A stretch of DNA of 64,000 bases from Nocardia goodfellowii. GTDB lineage: Bacteria > Actinomycetota > Actinomycetes > Mycobacteriales > Mycobacteriaceae. The notes beneath the pieces are model-generated. The model ran no database searches, was not told the DNA's origin, and was given only the letters and a program-made list of their open reading frames with translations. Shown piece after piece: positions 63,510-64,000 of this stretch. Positions within the stretch are counted from its first letter, which is position 1. Every line of letters begins with the position of its first letter. The translations under genes were made by a program, and so were the position numbers. The DNA lies in the NCBI RefSeq assembly GCF_017875645.1, contig NZ_JAGGMR010000001.1, forward strand, positions 4,402,001 through 4,466,000, given 5' to 3'.

Positions 63510-64000
63510 TTGTGCGTACCTCCGGGAATGGCGGCCGGTCCGGCCTCGGTGACGGCGGGGACGGACGGCTTCGGGTCTTCGCGGCCGATGGTGGTCAAGG
63601 TCTGGGTCACCGCGGGATCGATGAAGTCCAGCACCGGTTTCGGGTACACGCCGAGAAAGATCAGCGCGGCGATCAGTGGCACCACCACGGCGTACTCGCG
63701 CGGGACCAGGTCGCGCAGTTTCTCGTTGCCCGTGGTGACCGGTCCGGTCATCATCCGCTGGTACATCCACAGCACGTAGAGCGCGGCGAGCACCAGCGCG
63801 GCGGAGGCCACGACCGCGGCCGCCGGATAGCGGCTGAAAGTTCCGACCAGAACCAGGAATTCGCTGACGAACGGTGCGAGCCCGGGCAGGGACAGGGTGG
63901 CGAGACCGGCGATGAAGAAGGTGCCCGCCAGCACCGGCGCCACTTTCTGCACCCCGCCGTAGTCGGCGATGAGACGGGTGCCGCGGCGTGAGACCAGGAA
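63506..64000 (-). CDS. nuoM: NADH-quinone oxidoreductase subunit M, 3' part
   Basis: About 164 C-terminal residues are visible; the rest lies beyond the right edge. ATLSLPGLAPFVSEFLVLVG and ALYVLWMYQRMMTGP are conserved NuoM segments, and the tail ends in PGGTHK. It overlaps nuoN by 4 bp, as usual in nuo operons, and encodes a proton-pumping membrane subunit of complex I. Confidence 0.93.
   Translation of the reverse strand, partial: FLVSRRGTRLIADYGGVQKVAPVLAGTFFIAGLATLSLPGLAPFVSEFLVLVGTFSRYPAAAVVASAALVLAALYVLWMYQRMMTGPVTTGNEKLRDLVPREYAVVVPLIAALIFLGVYPKPVLDFIDPAVTQTLTTIGREDPKPSVPAVTEAGPAAIPGGTHK

Noticed and set aside
62427..63779. A 450-residue + strand frame opposite nuoN/nuoM
   Set aside because: Shadow of the nuo genes, with low-complexity Gly/Arg/Glu/His content.

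Overview
The window is high-GC actinobacterial chromosome, most likely Nocardia or a close mycolate-bearing relative. The evidence is a mycothiol-type maleylpyruvate isomerase-fold protein, an LGFP-repeat secreted protein, a TIGR00027-type methyltransferase, an RGCxCP mini-protein, many divergent TetR/MarR-enzyme pairs, frequent GTG/TTG starts and the 3' end of a nuo (complex I) operon. Species assignment is inference. No rRNA, tRNA or CRISPR array was seen.

Layout. 0-9.2 kb: the 3' end of an acyltransferase gene, then hydrolases, a TetR gene with a twin operator, a LysE exporter, a carboxylesterase and a CorA-type transporter. 9.4-11.3 kb: an HTH regulator with an IS30-like N-terminus and a LuxR-type regulator remnant. 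11.6-24.3 kb: the metabolic centrepiece, nine enzyme genes on the + strand, mostly joined by 4-bp stop/start overlaps: extradiol dioxygenase, two FAH-fold enzymes, D-2-hydroxyacid dehydrogenase, APH-type kinase, enolase homologue, cyclase-family hydrolase, FAD monooxygenase and ACMSD-like amidohydrolase. A LysR gene follows, then a TetR gene with its dyad and a second FAD monooxygenase. This reads as an aromatic ring-cleavage pathway, but the kinase and enolase homologue point to a phosphorylated intermediate, which is unusual.

24.3-36.5 kb: cold-shock variant, membrane protein and many small regulator/enzyme pairs with visible palindromic operators. 36.5-57 kb: an accessory island with an IS30 remnant, an IS110-family transposase, a complete IS21-family element (43069-45216) with a 5-bp target duplication, and many broken genes. 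It also holds a TIGR04141/DUF6119-like gene, a two-gene cassette behind a promoter and tandem hairpins, and a 1276-aa caspase-NTPase-WD40 protein translationally coupled to an alpha/beta hydrolase. That last pair is the best candidate for an undescribed conflict or cell-death system.

57-64 kb: the chromosome core resumes with RidA and ABM-fold genes, a copper/DyP-peroxidase group, a secreted S1 protease, and nuoN-nuoM running off the right edge.
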